NCBI RefSeq assembly: GCF_000987955.1
Contig: NZ_LAZU01000032.1
Span: forward strand, 286,455-350,454
Reading direction: 5' to 3'
Source: Paenibacillus sp. DMB20
GTDB lineage: Bacteria > Bacillota > Bacilli > Paenibacillales > Paenibacillaceae
DNA: 64,000 nucleotides
Shown: in pieces, positions 60,902-64,000 of the stretch
Layout: every line of letters starts with the position of its first letter
How positions within the stretch are numbered: position 1 is the stretch's first letter
Program-made: the position numbers and the translations under genes
The notes under the pieces: generated by a model
What the model was told of the DNA's origin: nothing
What the model saw: the letters and a program-made list of their open reading frames with translations, nothing else
Database searches by the model: none

Positions 60902-62140
60902 CTAGCCCTGCTTGCTCTGAACTTCCTCAAGCCGCACGACACGCGTATGCTTCGTATGGCTCCACTGTTTGTTGTTTTGCGTAAAGAACGCATAAACGGT
61001 GATCGGATACCAGGACACCAGGTAAACCGGAAACAGCACAAGGTATGCGTACACCTTTTTAAACGTGACCTTCTCCAAGACCATGGCGATCATGAACGTA
61101 AAGATATTGGCCCCAATGACCGTAAAGCTTAGCCAGAACGGCAGATGGCCATAAAGATTAGAGATATTCGGCCCGTCAAAGAATGAGTTGTCGACCCATA
61201 TGACGGCCGTCAAAATAAAGGTCAGCAGCACGATGTATACGTTGACCCCGTACAGAGCCAAGTCCAGCTTCACGATGCTGCGTTCTTTTATGGCTCGCCA
61301 CAGCAGCGGGAAGAAATATCGGCGCGCAACCGTAAAGTGTCCTTGCATCCAGCGGAGACGCTGTCTGGCCGAAGCCTTGAAGGTCAGCGGCTTTTCGTCA
61401 AACACCTTGGCGTCGTAGTTAAACTTCGGATACACGCCGCGCATGACACTGCGCATCGTAAATTCCAGGTCCTCGACCAGGCTTGTGGCGCCCCAGCCGA
61501 TTTCCTTCAGCAGATTGGTTTCAAAGCACATTCCCGTTCCGCCGAGGAAATTCGCCATGTTCAGGTTATGGCGGGACAGCTGCCACAGGCGGTTAATGTA
61601 CCAGTAGGACACGCCGTAAGCGGCAGTAATCCATGAATCCTCAGGATTTTTGGTATCGATGTATCCTTGGATTACCTTCGCTCCGGAGCAAAGATCGTTG
61701 TTCATTTCGATCAGGAAATCCGGATGGGCCAGATTATCGGCATCGAACATGACGACGGCATCGAATTGACGGGGCATCGCCCAAAGCTCTTTAAGCATCC
61801 ATTCGATCGCATAGCCTTTGCCGCGCAAATTCTGATTCGTGCGGACGCAGGCGTTCATGCCGTGCTCGCGGACGATATCCGCCGTCCGGTCCGTACAGTT
61901 ATCGCAAATAACAAATACTTCGTATAGCTCTTTTGGATAATTAAGCTGCTTGAGGTTCTCCATGAGAGCCCCGACAACCTGTTCTTCATTGTGAGCCGCA
62001 ACGAGTACGGCAAAAGATTTGACCGGTTCGTAATGCTTCTTTTTCTTTTTCTTGTACAGTCCAAACAAAGAGAACACAAACTGGTACACACCAACCGCGC
62101 CCAAGAAAATTTGCAGCGCGATGAAAATGGCGTCTATCAT
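60902..62140 (-). CDS. Membrane glycosyltransferase family 2 (BcsA/IcaA-like)
   Basis: A 412-residue inverting glycosyltransferase with one N-terminal and three or four C-terminal membrane helices. FAVLVAAHNEEQVVGALMEN is the NDP-sugar-binding start. VVMFDADNLAHPDF contains the DxD, ATSLVEDLEFTMR the catalytic ED, and ARQRLRWMQGHF the Q/RxxRW motif of processive synthases. It may extend a surface polysaccharide such as poly-GlcNAc or a glycolipid. It is monocistronic and sits upstream of the IF-3 promoter. No PilZ domain is present, so direct c-di-GMP control is not indicated. Confidence 0.88.
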   Translation of the reverse strand: MIDAIFIALQIFLGAVGVYQFVFSLFGLYKKKKKKHYEPVKSFAVLVAAHNEEQVVGALMENLKQLNYPKELYEVFVICDNCTDRTADIVREHGMNACVRTNQNLRGKGYAIEWMLKELWAMPRQFDAVVMFDADNLAHPDFLIEMNNDLCSGAKVIQGYIDTKNPEDSWITAAYGVSYWYINRLWQLSRHNLNMANFLGGTGMCFETNLLKEIGWGATSLVEDLEFTMRSVMRGVYPKFNYDAKVFDEKPLTFKASARQRLRWMQGHFTVARRYFFPLLWRAIKERSIVKLDLALYGVNVYIVLLTFILTAVIWVDNSFFDGPNISNLYGHLPFWLSFTVIGANIFTFMIAMVLEKVTFKKVYAYLVLFPVYLVSWYPITVYAFFTQNNKQWSHTKHTRVVRLEEVQSKQG

Positions 62141-62961
62141 GATTCTCCGTTACCCCCTTTTATACCCCGAGAATGTAATGCTGATTATCTCTCTAGATTG
62201 CTTTTGTCTCTACATGACCCTTGTTACAGTCTTTCTTGCTTTGCCGTCTTTTTTGATTTAGCTGTCTTTCTGCGCTGCTCTTTAACGGTGACGTCTTCTC
62301 TCTTTAGCATCTTTCCCGTCCCGGTGTCACGGGGCCGTTTCGCACGTCATATCGATTTTCCACACTTTAAGATCATTTGTCAAAAGCGCGAAAAGCTCTA
62401 ATTCGGAAAAATCCTGTTAAAAAGAGCTTCACTTGCTTACAGCGTGGCAGCAAGCTTCGATTAAACGGCATTAGTTCTTATTTTCATCCGTTTTCTTGCT
62501 TTTTATTTCTCCGTCTGCCTAATTTTCTTCGGAAAGTTTGTCCGACCCTAAATTAAAGACGTTTTGAAACCATAAAAAGTTTAAGTCAGGGCTTCAAATT
62601 TTTATAAACTTTTACGGCTCGTTTGAATCATTGTAGCTATAACCTCGACACAAGTCAAAAGACCACAGACCCTTCTTTCCGCCAAATTCCGCGTCCGGGA
62701 GCCACTCTTCGTTATACTCGGAAAATCTCCATTTCCGCCTCCCCGGCGGCCGGCCTGTTATATCGGGACGAAAGTCCCTGTTGTCAATAACACCAATTTA
62801 TTTACACTAATTGGCATTTTACGAAATGAAAAACGGGGCTATTGGACATCCCGGACACAAAATTTTTTATTGACAAAACCCGGCGTAAGCGGTTGCATTC
62901 TACTCTCAAAGACATTATGTTAGGGATATTGAAATAACGCTGCAGGAACGGGTGAAAAAGA
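62141..62961. other. 821-bp intergenic region between divergent glycosyltransferase genes
   Basis: No gene is supported. Short frames here are not preceded by ribosome-binding sites and resemble no family. The region is AT-rich and should contain the promoters of both divergent genes. The best candidate for the right-hand gene is TTGACA at 62870, but a good -10 is not visible. No clear terminator or repeat is seen. Confidence 0.35.
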
Positions 62962-64000
62962 GTGGCTAAGAAACGAGTTTTGCTGTTATCCGAGGGCTTC
63001 GGGGCCGGTCATACGCAGGCCGCTTACGCGCTCTCCAGCAGTTTGCGCCAATTGTCTCCAAACATCCAGCCCCGGGTGATGGAACTCGGCAGTTTTCTCA
63101 ATCCCAAAGTGGCTCCTTTGATCATTTCGGCCTACCGCAAGACCCTGACGTCCCAGCCGCGGCTGATCGGTTATATGTACCGGCATCAGAAATCCTTTAG
63201 CCGGTTCACCGCCTTGGCGCTGCACCGGATTTTCTATACAAGCACCAAAAATGTCGTGAGGCAGCTGAGGCCCGACATCATCGTGTGCACGCATTTCATA
63301 CCCAGCGCCGTCATTTCCCGCCTAAAGCGCCTTGGAACTGACGTTCCCTTATGCACTGTCATTACCGACTATGACGCCCACGATACCTGGATCAGCCCCG
63401 AGGTGGACCGTTATTTCGTCTCCACCCCCGAGGTCAAGCGGAAGCTGCTGAACCGCGGTGTATCCCAGGCCAAAATCCAGGTGACCGGCATTCCGATCCA
63501 CCCGGATTTCTGGGAGCATCCCGGCAAAGAAGAAATCCGGGAGAAGTTCGGCCTGTCGGCGATGCCCACCGTCCTTGTGATGGGGGGAGGCTGGGGGCTC
63601 ATGAACGACCAAGTCGTTCATGAGTACTTGACGAGATGGCGTGATGAAATCCAGGTGATTTTTTGTTTCGGCAATAATGATAAAGCACGGATGGAGATGG
63701 AGTCCAATCCCCGCTATCGTCACCCGAATATCCGCATTCTGGGCTTTACCCGGGAAGTCGATAAGCTAATGGAGGTTTCCGACCTTCTCGTTACGAAACC
63801 GGGAGGAATGACCTGCACCGAAGGTCTCGCCAAAGGAATCCCCATGCTGTTCCACCATCCCCTGCCGGGTCAGGAAGAAGAGAACTTCCAATATTTCACG
63901 GCCCAAGGCTTGGGCGAAGCGATCTCTTCGCTCGAGGTACTCGGCAAATGGATGAACAGGCTTCTGAACGATTATGATCGGATCGTCCATCAGCGGGAAC
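62962..64000 (+). CDS. UgtP/MGDG-synthase-like glycosyltransferase (partial, C-terminus outside window)
   Basis: The first 346 codons of a GT28/MurG-fold protein. From GTG 62962 it reads MAKKRVLLLSEGFGAGHTQA, the N-terminal Rossmann glycine-rich loop typical of diacylglycerol glucosyltransferases (SxGxGHxxAA). CTHFIPSAVISRLK and VITDYDAHDTWISPEVDRYF are the acceptor-side blocks. VTGIPIHPDF, VLVMGGGWGLM and VTKPGGMTCTEGLAKG match the sugar-nucleotide half. It probably transfers a hexose to diacylglycerol at the membrane, giving a glycolipid anchor. The frame is still open at the right edge; no strong ribosome-binding site is visible. Confidence 0.88.
   Translation, partial: MAKKRVLLLSEGFGAGHTQAAYALSSSLRQLSPNIQPRVMELGSFLNPKVAPLIISAYRKTLTSQPRLIGYMYRHQKSFSRFTALALHRIFYTSTKNVVRQLRPDIIVCTHFIPSAVISRLKRLGTDVPLCTVITDYDAHDTWISPEVDRYFVSTPEVKRKLLNRGVSQAKIQVTGIPIHPDFWEHPGKEEIREKFGLSAMPTVLVMGGGWGLMNDQVVHEYLTRWRDEIQVIFCFGNNDKARMEMESNPRYRHPNIRILGFTREVDKLMEVSDLLVTKPGGMTCTEGLAKGIPMLFHHPLPGQEEENFQYFTAQGLGEAISSLEVLGKWMNRLLNDYDRIVHQRE

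Overview
The window is a low-GC Gram-positive, endospore-forming chromosome segment, almost certainly Paenibacillus or a close relative. This rests on a Spo0E-type phosphatase, spore-coat proteins, a YheC/YheD ATP-grasp protein, two T-box leaders, an L20-type leader, a YesM/YesN-type two-component system and a ZapA protein with a very long coiled-coil tail. Nearly all genes lie on the minus strand. I see no prophage, insertion sequence, CRISPR array or rRNA.

Layout. 1-5.1 kb: a sugar-catabolic operon (isomerase-like TIM barrel, Gfo/Idh/MocA dehydrogenase, GPH symporter) behind a promoter with two palindromic operators, its LacI-type regulator, and a ROK fructokinase. 5.1-7.2 kb: a molybdate-binding protein gene (modA), a decayed modB remnant and a YpcP-type 5'-3' exonuclease. 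7.4-10.9 kb: a large secreted multidomain GH20 hexosaminidase. 11.2-17.8 kb: an AfuABC/FbpABC-type ABC transporter with its own YesM/YesN pair, flanked by inverted copies of a roughly 108-bp structured repeat. 18-23 kb: ArsC/Spx-like protein, RluA-type pseudouridine synthase, PduO-type adenosyltransferase, Spo0E, an AlaR/AlaT-like pair and two coat proteins. 23-32.8 kb: FAD oxidoreductase, MFS transporter, a DUF350 / mini-membrane / zinc-ribbon operon, MutS2, a holin-like protein, a CuA-type cupredoxin lipoprotein and the extended ZapA. 33-37 kb: pheT-pheS behind a Phe T-box. 37-44.5 kb: nucleotidyltransferase, an ABC-F ATPase with an attenuator-type leader, a three-gene 2,3-diaminopropionate (SbnA/SbnB plus adenylate-forming enzyme) cluster and YheC/D. 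44.6-52.9 kb: tRNA-Gly and tRNA-Pro, a GGDEF-EAL protein, an HMGL-like aldolase, PepA, a PAS sensor kinase and a 2-Cys peroxiredoxin. 53-58.4 kb: ilvB-ilvN-ilvC under a Leu-type T-box and leuB, with leuA absent and only a possible 3' stub left. 58.5-64 kb: GNAT, infC-rpmI-rplT under an L20 leader, a GT2 membrane glycosyltransferase and a partial UgtP/MGDG-synthase-like glycosyltransferase.

A striking global property is that eight genes, including rplT and pheT, which should be indispensable, are out of frame. Every break maps to a mononucleotide run of six or more and is repaired by removing one base. Twelve such +1 events are visible. Sequencing or assembly error is the simplest explanation, so these genes are annotated at full length with the break noted rather than as pseudogenes. 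The modB and leuA remnants are different: large parts are missing, so they look like genuine gene decay.
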